This document shows, piece after piece, positions 33,934-41,362 of a DNA stretch of 41,362 nt. Positions within the stretch are counted from its first letter, which is position 1; each line of letters begins with the position of its first letter. The stretch lies in NCBI GenBank assembly GCA_024277145.1, contig JAJRVU010000476.1:1-41362 (forward strand). Reading direction: 5' to 3'. The notes under the pieces are model-generated. The model had not been told where the DNA came from and ran no database searches. It saw nothing but the letters and a program-made list of their open reading frames with translations. The position numbers were made by a program, and so were the translations under genes. This stretch comes from Planctomycetota bacterium (GTDB lineage Bacteria > Planctomycetota > Planctomycetia > Planctomycetales > Planctomycetaceae).

Positions 33934-34030
33934 ATCCTATCCGGGCCAGGATTTATTCACCCACAAGATCACGATTTATATTATCACCTATTAAACAATT
34001 ATCGAACAGAACTATCAGGAGATGTCAGTA

Positions 34031-34792
34031 ATGGCCACTGAAACAAAAATGGGACTCGGAATCATTTTTATTTTGATTGTTGCTTTCAGCGTTGTCGTCT
34101 GGAAAAAAGTGGAACATCAAAAGAAAGAATTGGCTAAAAATGGGGTCATTCAAGCCAAAGAAGAAAAAGATCCTGTTCCCGTTGCCCCTGATGCAGCGAC
34201 TCCAAAGAGTGCCAGCGAACTTGCTGGAGAAATCACAGAAATAGAATCTGCCAAGCCTGAGGTAACTGCAAAACCAATCTCGATTGCAAAAGAAATCAAT
34301 GAAGAAGAAGGGGATGATGTTGTTGTTCTGGATGAGCCTGAAGCTATTCAAACCGAAGAAACACCATCTGAAAATATTGCCCAAAATAATACTGAAGAAG
34401 AGGCTGAACCACTGGAACTGACTTTTGATGATTCTGAAGAAGAGCCTTCCAATGAAGTAGCACAGAATAATGATGACGACTTTTTTGACGAGAAAGAAAA
34501 TCAACTCGAAGCCGATGAAGAACTGGTTGATAACGAAGAACTGGTTGATAACAGCGATGAATTTGTTGCTGAATCAGAAGCAGATAATATTGAATCTAAC
34601 CAGAGTGAATTACCGGCGGATGATTTCGTAGTAGATGAATTCGTAAAAGATGATGTTGCACAGATTGAAGACAAAACAGAAGAGCTAGATGAGCAAATGG
34701 ATCTGGATGAACCTTTCGCAGATGATGAAAATCTGGATATTGCAACTGATGAAGAAATTCCAAATCAAGCGGAACCAGCAGAGACAGAATAA
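34031..34792 (+). CDS. LysM membrane protein, N-terminal part ended by an in-frame TAA (bitopic, very acidic)
   Basis: From ATG 34031 (AGGAG nine bases upstream; the earlier ATG at 34022 touches that AGGAG) the frame encodes 253 residues. A single transmembrane segment, GLGIIFILIVAFSVVVW, lies near residues 8-24. The rest is a low-complexity acidic stretch rich in Glu, Asp and Asn with short repeats (EELVDNEELVDN). It stops at TAA 34790-34792. The identical frame then remains open through an equally acidic stretch to two LysM domains (next entry). GAA to TAA is a one-base change, so this was probably one gene of about 514 residues, which would anchor a peptidoglycan-binding module to the inner membrane. 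It stands where ftsL usually follows rsmH. Confidence 0.75.
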   Translation: MATETKMGLGIIFILIVAFSVVVWKKVEHQKKELAKNGVIQAKEEKDPVPVAPDAATPKSASELAGEITEIESAKPEVTAKPISIAKEINEEEGDDVVVLDEPEAIQTEETPSENIAQNNTEEEAEPLELTFDDSEEEPSNEVAQNNDDDFFDEKENQLEADEELVDNEELVDNSDEFVAESEADNIESNQSELPADDFVVDEFVKDDVAQIEDKTEELDEQMDLDEPFADDENLDIATDEEIPNQAEPAETE

Positions 34793-34864
34793 GAATTTGT
34801 CTTTAATGATGAGACAGATAATAACCCCAATGAAGAAATTATCCCTGAAGACAACAGCCTAGAA

Positions 34865-35575
34865 TTGGAAGAAGAGCAGGTTGCAAGCCAGACAGAAATT
34901 TTTGAAGAACCGCAGGAACAGCCTGTTGCAAAGACTGAAACAATTGTTGAAGCTGAACCTCTTGTTGATTTTGAAGAAGAGGATAATTCCCAGAAAGTGG
35001 CTGTGAAAGATCCCTTTCAAGAACCTATTGCTGAAGAATCCATTGCTAAAACCCATGTTTCACATGAACCAAATTTATCAATCCATGTTGTCCGAAATAA
35101 TGACAACTTCTGGTCGATATCGAAAAATGTATATGGAACGTCTCGTTATTTCAGGGCACTGGCAGCACATAACAGAAAAAGAATTCCTGACCCGAAAAAA
35201 ATGCGTTCTGGGATGAAAGTGCTTGTACCATCCCGAGGTATCTTAGAGCAAAACTATCCTCAATTAATTGCAGGGTTACGCAAATCACGTCATCGTGTTG
35301 CCCACGCTGGAGGAATTCAGCCAACCCCATCCAGAAAACCGAGTGGGTTTAATTACACAGCAACGGGAATTCCATATTTCCGTATAGGTGGAAAAGATAC
35401 CCTAACCGGAATAGCCAAACGCCATCTGGGTCGATCTTCTCGCTGGATTCAAATTTATGAATTAAATCGAAACCGCCTCAAAAACCCACACGATCTGAAA
35501 ATTGGGATGAAACTTCAATTGCCTGCTGATGCAAGCCAGGTGCGCCTCGTGGACTCCGAGTCAAAATCCCGATAA
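34865..35575 (+). CDS. LysM membrane protein, C-terminal part with two LysM domains (continuation after the in-frame TAA)
   Basis: The frame is open from 34793 to 35575. The earliest start in the frame is a TTG at 34865 with no ribosome-binding site. After about 60 acidic residues comes LysM 1 (HVVRNNDNFWSISKNVYGTS, then FRALAAHNRKRIPDPKKMRSGM and VLVPS) and, after a basic linker, LysM 2 (FRIGGKDTLTGIAKRHLGRS, WIQIYELNRNRL, LKIGMKLQLPAD). LysM domains bind N-acetylglucosamine-containing glycans such as peptidoglycan. Alone this half has no signal or membrane anchor and would stay in the cytoplasm, which makes independent function doubtful. It overlaps the extended frame of the ftsL-like gene, but the actual start of the latter lies beyond. 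Confidence 0.75.
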   Translation: MEEEQVASQTEIFEEPQEQPVAKTETIVEAEPLVDFEEEDNSQKVAVKDPFQEPIAEESIAKTHVSHEPNLSIHVVRNNDNFWSISKNVYGTSRYFRALAAHNRKRIPDPKKMRSGMKVLVPSRGILEQNYPQLIAGLRKSRHRVAHAGGIQPTPSRKPSGFNYTATGIPYFRIGGKDTLTGIAKRHLGRSSRWIQIYELNRNRLKNPHDLKIGMKLQLPADASQVRLVDSESKSR

Positions 35576-35771
35576 AACAGGTATCTTAATCTTTGTTGTG
35601 CTGGAGTACGGACCTATTTCCCTCCAGAAACACAAAGAATTTACCCTGTTTTTACCAGAAGGCATAAGCAGAAATACCGGATCATTTTATAACGATGATT
35701 ATTTTATAACGATACTGTTCAATGTCGTTTTAATTCGTTCTGTTCCAACCTTCAGCTTATTGAAAGTGCAA

Positions 35772-36053
35772 ATGTATTTTCGTTTCTGTTGCGCCATTAT
35801 CTTGGTGGTCATCATTTCATTGATAGGGATTCTTTTTGAAAAACAGAATCTTGAAATCCGGCGTACCATCAGCAAACAGCATTTTCAAAAGGACATTCTG
35901 CAGGATCAGTATTCCCGACTGAGACTGACCACACATCTGCATGGATCACCAGACAGAATCTATCAGAAAATGCAGGAACCTGAAGAATCAAATAATGATC
36001 CTGATCAAGCTGACAATGAAGAAAAGAAACAGAAACTTCTTCTTTCGTTCTAA
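35772..36053 (+). CDS. FtsL-like small bitopic protein
   Basis: The 93-residue product from ATG 35772 has a very short N-terminus, a transmembrane helix (CAIILVVIISLIGILF, residues 6-21) and a polar, helical rest rich in Gln, Arg and Glu (IRRTISKQHFQKDILQDQYS, split pattern of a coiled coil). Topology, size and position between rsmH and ftsI are those of FtsL, the divisome protein that pairs with FtsB through a coiled coil. FtsL sequences are poorly conserved, so this is mainly a positional and structural inference. The frame is open back to 35529, but a GAAAG six bases upstream supports ATG 35772. It is 50 bp upstream of the PBP gene and likely cotranscribed. Confidence 0.6.
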   Translation: MYFRFCCAIILVVIISLIGILFEKQNLEIRRTISKQHFQKDILQDQYSRLRLTTHLHGSPDRIYQKMQEPEESNNDPDQADNEEKKQKLLLSF

Positions 36054-36103
36054 GCTTCTTTCGTAATGAACTTGGAATATTACTTTTTAAATAATAGCAG
36101 ACC

Positions 36104-37852
36104 ATGATGAACTGGCGTTTAAAATTTATCGTCATGACAATTTGTTGCGGTTGGATGATTTTATTTGGCCGATTGGTTTTTCTTCAAACCTGGCAGGCAA
36201 ATGAATTAACCCAACGGGCAAATCGACAACATACTTTCACACAATCCATCCCTGCGCGCCCCGGTGATATTATTGACCGAAATGGTCGATTGCTCGCGAC
36301 AAGTGTTAAAACTCAAAGCTTGTACCTTGTTCCGAAACATATTAAAGATGTCAAAAAGATTTCTTCTCAAGTCGCAGGTGCACTTAATCTTAATGCGATT
36401 GATCTTCAAAAAAAGATTGAAAAGAATGGCCAGAAATATTTCATCTGGGTAAAAAGAAGACTTTCCGAACAGGAAACAGAAGTTTTTCAAAAGCTGGAAC
36501 TTTCCCGAAGCATCTACGGATTTCAACAGGAATTCCTCCGCTGTTATCCACAGGAAACGCTCGCTGCTCATCTGCTTGGCTTAAGAAATATTGATGGAAT
36601 CGGGAGAGGAGGAATTGAACAGGGCTTTGATCATGAGATCCAAGGAACTCCGGGAGAAAGAACACTCATTCGGGATTCACGTGGTCGAATTATTGATATG
36701 GATGACCTGTCGATTCGCCATCCGAAAAATGGTAAAACCATTGTCCTGAGCATTGATTCAGTTCTCCAGTTTCATACCGAAAAAGAATTGGATTCATTAA
36801 TGGAAACATGGAAACCGAAAGGGGCCTGCGTCACCGTAATGGATCCCTCAACGGGTGAAATTCTGGCCTCTGCTTCACGACCTGTATTCAATCCGAATCA
36901 TCCTGAAAAAGCGATGCCTGAAGATTGGAAGAACCTGAATGTCTCTGCAGTTTTTGAACCGGGTTCAACTTTTAAACCATTTATTGTTGCGTGGGCTCTT
37001 CAGAAAAATCGAATCGCTAAAGAAGAAATTCTCAACTGTGAGCGCGGCCGATATCGAATGGGACCGCGAACATTACACGATCATCATCGTTATGGTGATT
37101 TATCGATTGAAGATATCCTTGTCAAATCAAGTAACATAGGTATGGCCAAGATAGGGGAACGATTAACGAACAAACAGCTTTATCGTGCGACTGTTCTGTT
37201 TGGATTTGGAAGCAAGACCGGTTCAGGGCTGCCGGGAGAAGTTCGGGGATTGGTACAACCATTTAAAAAATGGAACATTTATTCAACCGGGTCCATTCCG
37301 ATGGGTCAGGAAATTGGAGTGACTCCGTTACAACTTATTTCGGCCCATGCTGCATTGGCAAATCGAGGAATCCTTTCTCAACCACGATTAGTATTAAAAA
37401 CAATGAATTCGTCGTTAGTTCATTCAGCAGGTTTTAATTTGCAAGATGAAAAAGAAAAAAGAAGGACTGTCTCTCCGATCATTGATCCTGAAATCTGTCA
37501 GTGGATTATTGAAAAACCGATGACGGAAGTAATCAGACGTGGCACGGGTAAAAAAGCCAAGCTGCCCGATTACACAGTTTTCGGAAAAACAGGGACAGCC
37601 CAGAAAATTAATCCTGAAACCGGGAAATATTCTCACACAAAACTGGTCTGTTCTTTTGTCTGTGGTGCCCCCTCAAATAACCCAAAGGTATTGGTTCTGG
37701 TTGTAGTCGATGAACCGACGACTGGAAGAAGCCATTATGGTGGTACCGTTGCAGCCCCGACAGCTTCCCGCATTCTTGAAAAAGTTCTCAATCATACCGG
37801 GGTTAAAGAACAAAAGCAGGATCTCAAACTGGCAATAAAACCTGTTCACTGA
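36104..37852 (+). CDS. ftsI: Penicillin-binding protein (FtsI/PBP2-type transpeptidase)
   Basis: This 582-residue class B penicillin-binding protein cross-links peptidoglycan, likely at the division site. An N-terminal membrane anchor (FIVMTICCGWMILFGRLVFL, residues 9-28) is followed by the dimerisation/pedestal domain with ARPGDIIDRNGRLLATS, and then the transpeptidase domain: STFK at 288-291 (acyl-enzyme serine 288), SSN at 342-344 and KTGT at 495-498. All catalytic motifs are intact. It has no C-terminal PASTA domain. The start is one of two adjacent ATGs at 36104/36107, without a strong Shine-Dalgarno. It closes the mraZ-rsmH-LysM-ftsL-like cluster; murE and the other mur/fts genes that normally follow are absent here. 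Confidence 0.93.
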   Translation: MMNWRLKFIVMTICCGWMILFGRLVFLQTWQANELTQRANRQHTFTQSIPARPGDIIDRNGRLLATSVKTQSLYLVPKHIKDVKKISSQVAGALNLNAIDLQKKIEKNGQKYFIWVKRRLSEQETEVFQKLELSRSIYGFQQEFLRCYPQETLAAHLLGLRNIDGIGRGGIEQGFDHEIQGTPGERTLIRDSRGRIIDMDDLSIRHPKNGKTIVLSIDSVLQFHTEKELDSLMETWKPKGACVTVMDPSTGEILASASRPVFNPNHPEKAMPEDWKNLNVSAVFEPGSTFKPFIVAWALQKNRIAKEEILNCERGRYRMGPRTLHDHHRYGDLSIEDILVKSSNIGMAKIGERLTNKQLYRATVLFGFGSKTGSGLPGEVRGLVQPFKKWNIYSTGSIPMGQEIGVTPLQLISAHAALANRGILSQPRLVLKTMNSSLVHSAGFNLQDEKEKRRTVSPIIDPEICQWIIEKPMTEVIRRGTGKKAKLPDYTVFGKTGTAQKINPETGKYSHTKLVCSFVCGAPSNNPKVLVLVVVDEPTTGRSHYGGTVAAPTASRILEKVLNHTGVKEQKQDLKLAIKPVH

Positions 37853-37873
37853 GAAACCTTTTCTCCTGTAATC

Positions 37874-37882
37874 TGGTATAAT
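37874..37882 (+). promoter_or_regulatory. Extended -10 promoter of the thiamine-binding protein gene
   Basis: TGGTATAAT (37874-37882) is a perfect extended -10 (TGnTATAAT), 58 bp before the ATG at 37941. No -35 is seen, which extended -10 promoters tolerate. Confidence 0.5.
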
Positions 37883-37940
37883 TCTTACGGATTCACAGTT
37901 TCGAATCTATTTCTATCTGTATTATTTTCAGGAGAAAATC

Positions 37941-38231
37941 ATGGTATTATTGGAATTCAGTATGACTCCTTTGGGCGAAGGAGAAAGTGTCAGTCAGTAT
38001 GTTGCAAAATCAATTGATATTATTGATGAGAGCGGACTGGACTATAAACTGACTGCAATGGGAACAATTATTGAAGGAGATTGGGAAGAGGTATTCCAGG
38101 TGGTTCAAGAATGTTATGAAGAAATGAGCAAGTCCTGTAATCGCGTGACCTGTTCCATTAAAGTTGATGCAAGGAAGGGACCTTCGGGTCGAATCACTTC
38201 AAAAATTGACAGCGTTGAAAACAAACGTTAG
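37941..38231 (+). CDS. MTH1187-family thiamine-binding protein (UPF0045)
   Basis: The 96-residue protein is full length for the MTH1187/YqgV family, small cytoplasmic ferredoxin-fold proteins that form tetramers and bind thiamine or its phosphates. Family features are the first strand with LLEFSMTPLG, GESVSQYVAKSIDIIDESGL with its conserved Ser/Tyr/Val positions, YKLTAMGTIIEGDWEEVF, and the closing strand RVTCSIKVDARKG. The biological role of the family is not settled. The ATG at 37941 follows TTCAGGAGAAAATC, the best ribosome-binding site in this part of the window, and the gene has its own extended -10 promoter. Confidence 0.88.
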   Translation: MVLLEFSMTPLGEGESVSQYVAKSIDIIDESGLDYKLTAMGTIIEGDWEEVFQVVQECYEEMSKSCNRVTCSIKVDARKGPSGRITSKIDSVENKR

Positions 38232-38436
38232 GCAATGCCCGCTATGTTATTTGTCGAAACGTGCTAGATTACTCATTAATAAGCAATTCTCTCTGACTGA
38301 AGTTTGAGAAATAATTCCGTTCTGATTGGATAATTCTTCCGTTTACAGATAAAATCAGAGTTATACGTAATCCTGCAATTTTATTTATTATCATTCTTTG
38401 ATCCGATCAAACTGGTATATGAAGGAATCGAATATC

Positions 38437-38949
38437 ATGACCACCAATCAAGAATTATCCAGCGAGATGCAACAGTCACTTGGTCCTGTACTGGGAAGAA
38501 TTCCAAGCGGTGTTTTTATTCTGACTGCTGGAGATGGCCAGGGAAACACCACAGGCATGCTTGCAAGCTGGGTGATGCAGGCATCTTTTAATCCGCCGAT
38601 GGTGACCGTTGCTGTCAACCAGTCACGTTACCTCAATCAGTGGTTTAAAGATTCTTCAAATCTGGTACTGAATCTTGTTGGTGAAAATCAAATGGATTTC
38701 CTTAAACAATACGGAAAAGGATTTGAGCCAGATGAACCTGCATTTGAAGGAATTGAAACCATACTGTCGGAATCAGGATTACCTGTTTTGACAACGGCCA
38801 TCGGCTTCATGGAAGGAAGCATTGTCAATTCGATCTCAGCGGGTGATCATCATATTTATCTGGTCGAAATTTCCAGAGGAGAACTTTCCGCAACGGATGA
38901 ATTACCTGCACCAATGGTTCACATACGCAAAAATGGATTTAATTATTAA
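38437..38949 (+). CDS. Flavin reductase family protein
   Basis: The 170-residue protein has the split-barrel FMN-binding fold of flavin reductases. It starts at ATG 38437 with GAAGGAATCGAATATC upstream, though the frame extends to a TTG at 38398. LGRIPSGVFILTA is the first strand, GMLASWVMQASFNPPMVTVA (about 42-61) the flavin-binding block, and LVLNLVGENQMDFLKQYGKG the following one. Many relatives reduce free FMN/FAD with NAD(P)H, or act as the reductase partner of a flavoprotein oxygenase; others bind FMN without known activity. It is cytoplasmic. It is followed 68 bp later by glcD in the same orientation, but a functional link to glycolate oxidation is not evident. Confidence 0.88.
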   Translation: MTTNQELSSEMQQSLGPVLGRIPSGVFILTAGDGQGNTTGMLASWVMQASFNPPMVTVAVNQSRYLNQWFKDSSNLVLNLVGENQMDFLKQYGKGFEPDEPAFEGIETILSESGLPVLTTAIGFMEGSIVNSISAGDHHIYLVEISRGELSATDELPAPMVHIRKNGFNY

Positions 38950-39017
38950 TCCTGCGAATTTATAAATATCTGTTTTATCTTTTTGACATTTCAAAGAATA
39001 ATATTGTCCGAAAATCT

Positions 39018-40484
39018 ATGACCTCTCCCATTTCTCAAACTTCAGATCAAATAAATAAACTTGTTCCTGAACTCCATTCCATCGTAGGCAAAGAAAATGT
39101 TCTGGACCAGGAAGAAGAGCTTCTTGTTTATGAATGTGATGGTTTTGTCGTTGAAAAGAACAAGCCTGATGTGGTTGTTTTTCCAGTGACCACCGAACAA
39201 GTCTCAAATATCGTCAAGATTTGCAACAAATATGAAATCCCCTTTATTGCACGTGGTGCAGGAACAAGCCTGTCCGGCGGTTCATTGCCGGTTGGTGGTG
39301 GAGTCATGCTTGTTCTGACAAGAATGAAAAATATTCATGAAATTAATATTCGGGATCGATACGCCATTGTTGAGCCGGGGCTTGTTAATGTTCACCTGAC
39401 CCGGAAACTTAAGAACACCGGCTTTCATTATGCACCGGATCCTTCGAGCCAGGGAGCTTGTACCCTCGGCGGGAATGCAGGAACCAATGCGGGGGGGCCT
39501 CATACTTTAAAATATGGAGTCACTGTTAATCACGTTCTGGGTTTGGAAATTGTTCTGCCAGATGGAAGAGTGATTGAAACAGGTGGTCCTAACGGCAATC
39601 TTCCGGGCTATGATTTAACGGGACTTTTCGTAGGAAGTGAAGGAACACTTGGAATCTGCACACGATTGACAGTTCGACTCACTCCTAATCCGGTTGCTTA
39701 TCGCACCATGTTGGGAATATTTGAATCAGTCGAAGATGCAACTCAAGCGATCAGTGAAATTATAGCCGCTGGTATTATTCCGGCTGCTCTTGAAATGATG
39801 GATCAGGGAATTATAGAAGCTGTTGAAGATGCGTTTCATTTTGGATTTCCTCTGGACGCGGAAGCGATTCTTCTGATTGAAGTGGATGGCCAGGAAATTG
39901 GCGTTGAAATTGAAGAGAAAAAAATCATACAGATTTGCAACAGGCAAGGTGCAAGGGAAGTTCGAAAAGCGGAATCCGAAACGGAAAGACAGCTTATCTG
40001 GAAATGTCGAAAACAGGCATTCGGTGCCATCGGAAGACTTAGCCCCAGTTATTGCACACAAGATGGCGTAGTTCCCCGTACACGTTTACCGGAAATTCAA
40101 AAGTTCATTAAGGCCACCAGTGAAAAATTCGGCATCCGAATTGTTAACGTTTTCCATGCAGGCGATGGAAATATTCATCCAATCCTTTTGTTTGATGAAA
40201 GAGATGAGGAACAGGTTAAAAATGTTCTTCTTGCCAGTGAGGATATTTTGCGGGAATGTATTCGCCTGGGAGGTTCAGTAACCGGTGAGCATGGAATTGG
40301 AGTTGAGAAAATCAACCTGATGGGTGAATTATTCACCAAAGAAGATCTTGAAATTATGGAAACTGTCCGATTAACATTTAACCCGAAAAGTCTTTGCAGT
40401 CCGTGCAAAATGCTTCCGACTGCAGGAGCCTGCGGAATGGAACAGATCGAGAAAAAATCACCCGGTCGCCGTGCTGCGTTATAA
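39018..40484 (+). CDS. glcD: Glycolate oxidase, FAD-linked subunit GlcD
   Basis: The 488-residue protein belongs to the FAD-binding VAO/PCMH family and oxidises glycolate (or a close 2-hydroxy acid such as D-lactate) to the 2-oxo acid. The FAD pyrophosphate loop is RGAGTSLSGGSLPVGGG (about 81-97), then GGNAGTNAGGPHTLKYGV and GSEGTLGICTRLTVRL close the FAD domain. C-terminal signatures are FHAGDGNIHPILLFD, with the metal/substrate histidines, and GGSVTGEHGIGVEK. The length fits GlcD (about 470-500). The ATG at 39018 follows GTCCGAAAATCT without a strong site. The next gene is glcE, 45 bp on, so this is the start of a glcDE(F) operon. A D-lactate specificity cannot be excluded. Confidence 0.93.
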   Translation: MTSPISQTSDQINKLVPELHSIVGKENVLDQEEELLVYECDGFVVEKNKPDVVVFPVTTEQVSNIVKICNKYEIPFIARGAGTSLSGGSLPVGGGVMLVLTRMKNIHEINIRDRYAIVEPGLVNVHLTRKLKNTGFHYAPDPSSQGACTLGGNAGTNAGGPHTLKYGVTVNHVLGLEIVLPDGRVIETGGPNGNLPGYDLTGLFVGSEGTLGICTRLTVRLTPNPVAYRTMLGIFESVEDATQAISEIIAAGIIPAALEMMDQGIIEAVEDAFHFGFPLDAEAILLIEVDGQEIGVEIEEKKIIQICNRQGAREVRKAESETERQLIWKCRKQAFGAIGRLSPSYCTQDGVVPRTRLPEIQKFIKATSEKFGIRIVNVFHAGDGNIHPILLFDERDEEQVKNVLLASEDILRECIRLGGSVTGEHGIGVEKINLMGELFTKEDLEIMETVRLTFNPKSLCSPCKMLPTAGACGMEQIEKKSPGRRAAL

Positions 40485-40529
40485 TTGAATTGTCGTATTA
40501 TATTTTTATTTAATGAATGCTTCTGAATA

Positions 40530-41362
40530 ATGACATCTGCTGAAGAATTTACCCCCAAATCACAAGAAGAACTTTGCGAGTTCCTCAAAGCGAATTCAGA
40601 GGGTTTAAAAAAAACTATTTACCCTTCTGGTAACGGGAGCCCTGTTCCCGATTCTTTACACGCAGATTCAGAAGGAATTGTGATCAATCTTTCTGAAATG
40701 AATCAACTCGTTGATTTCCCCTATAATGACATGACAATCACTGTCCAAGCAGGAATAAGCTTTGAAAAGTTTTATGAAATTGTCACGGAAAAGAATCTTT
40801 GCTTGCCGATTGATATTATCGAACCGGACCAGAGTTCCATTGGCGGAATTTATGCAACAAATCCCATTGGCTCTCATATTTTCGGCCGGGGCAAATTGCG
40901 AGATTATGTAATTGGAATCACTGCTGTCACTTCAGATGGAAAGCTATTCCACTCCGGAGGGCGCGTTGTCAAAAATGTGGCAGGATATGATTTATGTAAA
41001 CTGCTTCTTGGTTCATTCGGAACATTAGCAATCATTACCGAAATCACTTTTAAATTGACTCCCATCCCTGAATCGACTCGTGCAGTCTGCCTGCATTTCA
41101 GCAATCATGAAGAAATCGAATCTTATTTAACTTTAATGAATACAAGTTCAGTTCGTCCGGTCATTTGTGACCTGTTCAACAAAAAAGCAATTTTCAAAAT
41201 TAATCATGAACTTCAGAAAACCTCTTCCGTAGCTATTAGTGATGATCATCCTTTTGCACTTGTTCTAGGATTTGAAGGTTTCTCAAAAGAAGTCGATTGG
41301 TATGTTGAACAGGTAACTAAAGAAATAAGTGATGTGAAGCATTCAAAAATTGAATCATTTAA
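40530..41362 (+). CDS. glcE: Glycolate oxidase, FAD-binding subunit GlcE, N-terminal part (runs off the right edge)
   Basis: From ATG 40530 the frame stays open for 277 codons to the window edge. It has an FAD-binding domain of the PCMH type: KTIYPSGNGSP near 28-38, MTITVQAGISFEKF, then SSIGGIYATNPIG, RGKLRDYVIGITAVTSDGK and RVVKNVAGYDLCKLLLGSFG (GTLAIITEITFKL follows). This VVKNVAGYD-L-KL--GS-GTL signature is characteristic of GlcE rather than GlcD. The subunit is needed with GlcD and the iron-sulfur subunit GlcF for glycolate oxidase activity. The start lacks a clear Shine-Dalgarno. glcF would be expected just outside the window. The C-terminal part is not visible. Confidence 0.87.
   Translation, partial: MTSAEEFTPKSQEELCEFLKANSEGLKKTIYPSGNGSPVPDSLHADSEGIVINLSEMNQLVDFPYNDMTITVQAGISFEKFYEIVTEKNLCLPIDIIEPDQSSIGGIYATNPIGSHIFGRGKLRDYVIGITAVTSDGKLFHSGGRVVKNVAGYDLCKLLLGSFGTLAIITEITFKLTPIPESTRAVCLHFSNHEEIESYLTLMNTSSVRPVICDLFNKKAIFKINHELQKTSSVAISDDHPFALVLGFEGFSKEVDWYVEQVTKEISDVKHSKIESF

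Noticed and set aside
37851-37866. GAGAAA/TTTCTC hairpin after ftsI as a terminator
   Set aside because: No T run follows the stem.

Overview
The window looks like a piece of a planctomycete chromosome (probably order Planctomycetales) with low-to-moderate GC by eye. The best indicators are a 1,016-residue secreted protein that joins the PVC-type 'membrane-bound dehydrogenase' beta-propeller to a C-terminal c-type haem domain with one CxxCH, a secreted HEAT-repeat protein with a receiver-like domain, an FHA-Ser/Thr kinase, and a shortened division/cell-wall (dcw) cluster. Genus cannot be fixed from the sequence. No rRNA, tRNA, CRISPR array, integrase or insertion sequence was seen.

Layout. 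1-3.5 kb: start of an FHA/protein kinase (runs off the left edge), a DPM1-like GT2 glycosyltransferase and a DUF4432 sugar-epimerase-fold protein. 3.9-7.3 kb: six-domain ribosomal protein S1 with a repetitive acidic tail, strong terminator, then a short group-2 sigma-70 factor. 7.3-7.9 kb: a repeat-rich spacer with hairpins and 21-bp inverted copies of a repeat that recurs at 16.49 kb. 7.9-11.3 kb: a tandem triplicate of secreted proteins of unknown function; copy 1 carries a probable frameshift near its end and copy 3 an in-frame TAA. 11.3-18.8 kb: housekeeping metabolism (purD, asd, lysA) interleaved with two SDR oxidoreductases and two membrane proteins. 19.5-23.1 kb: secreted HEAT/pseudo-receiver protein and a sigma-54 activator with no sensory domain. 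23.4-25.5 kb: ccsA/hemX-like protein and hemA. 25.6-31.9 kb: small membrane protein, the PVC cytochrome, queA and a GT4 glycosyltransferase. 32.1-37.9 kb: mraZ, rsmH, a LysM membrane protein split by an in-frame TAA, an ftsL-like bitopic protein and ftsI/PBP, the remains of a dcw cluster. 37.9-41.4 kb: MTH1187-type thiamine-binding protein, flavin reductase, glcD and the start of glcE.

How the genes work together. asd and lysA are steps of the diaminopimelate/lysine route. hemX-like and hemA form a tight pair for tetrapyrrole synthesis. mraZ to ftsI is a cell-wall/division unit in a phylum known to lack FtsZ; MraZ probably regulates it through 10-bp-phased boxes just upstream of and across its own start. 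glcD-glcE is the start of a glycolate oxidase operon.

Most interesting: a roughly 240-nt array of hairpins between mraZ and rsmH that includes a 25-codon ORF whose stop codon is the loop of an 11-bp hairpin; the mosaic tandem triplicate with two disrupted members; the same-frame TAA splitting the LysM gene; and the inverted modular repeats at 7.4-7.8 kb. All conclusions come from reading the sequence; no database search was run.
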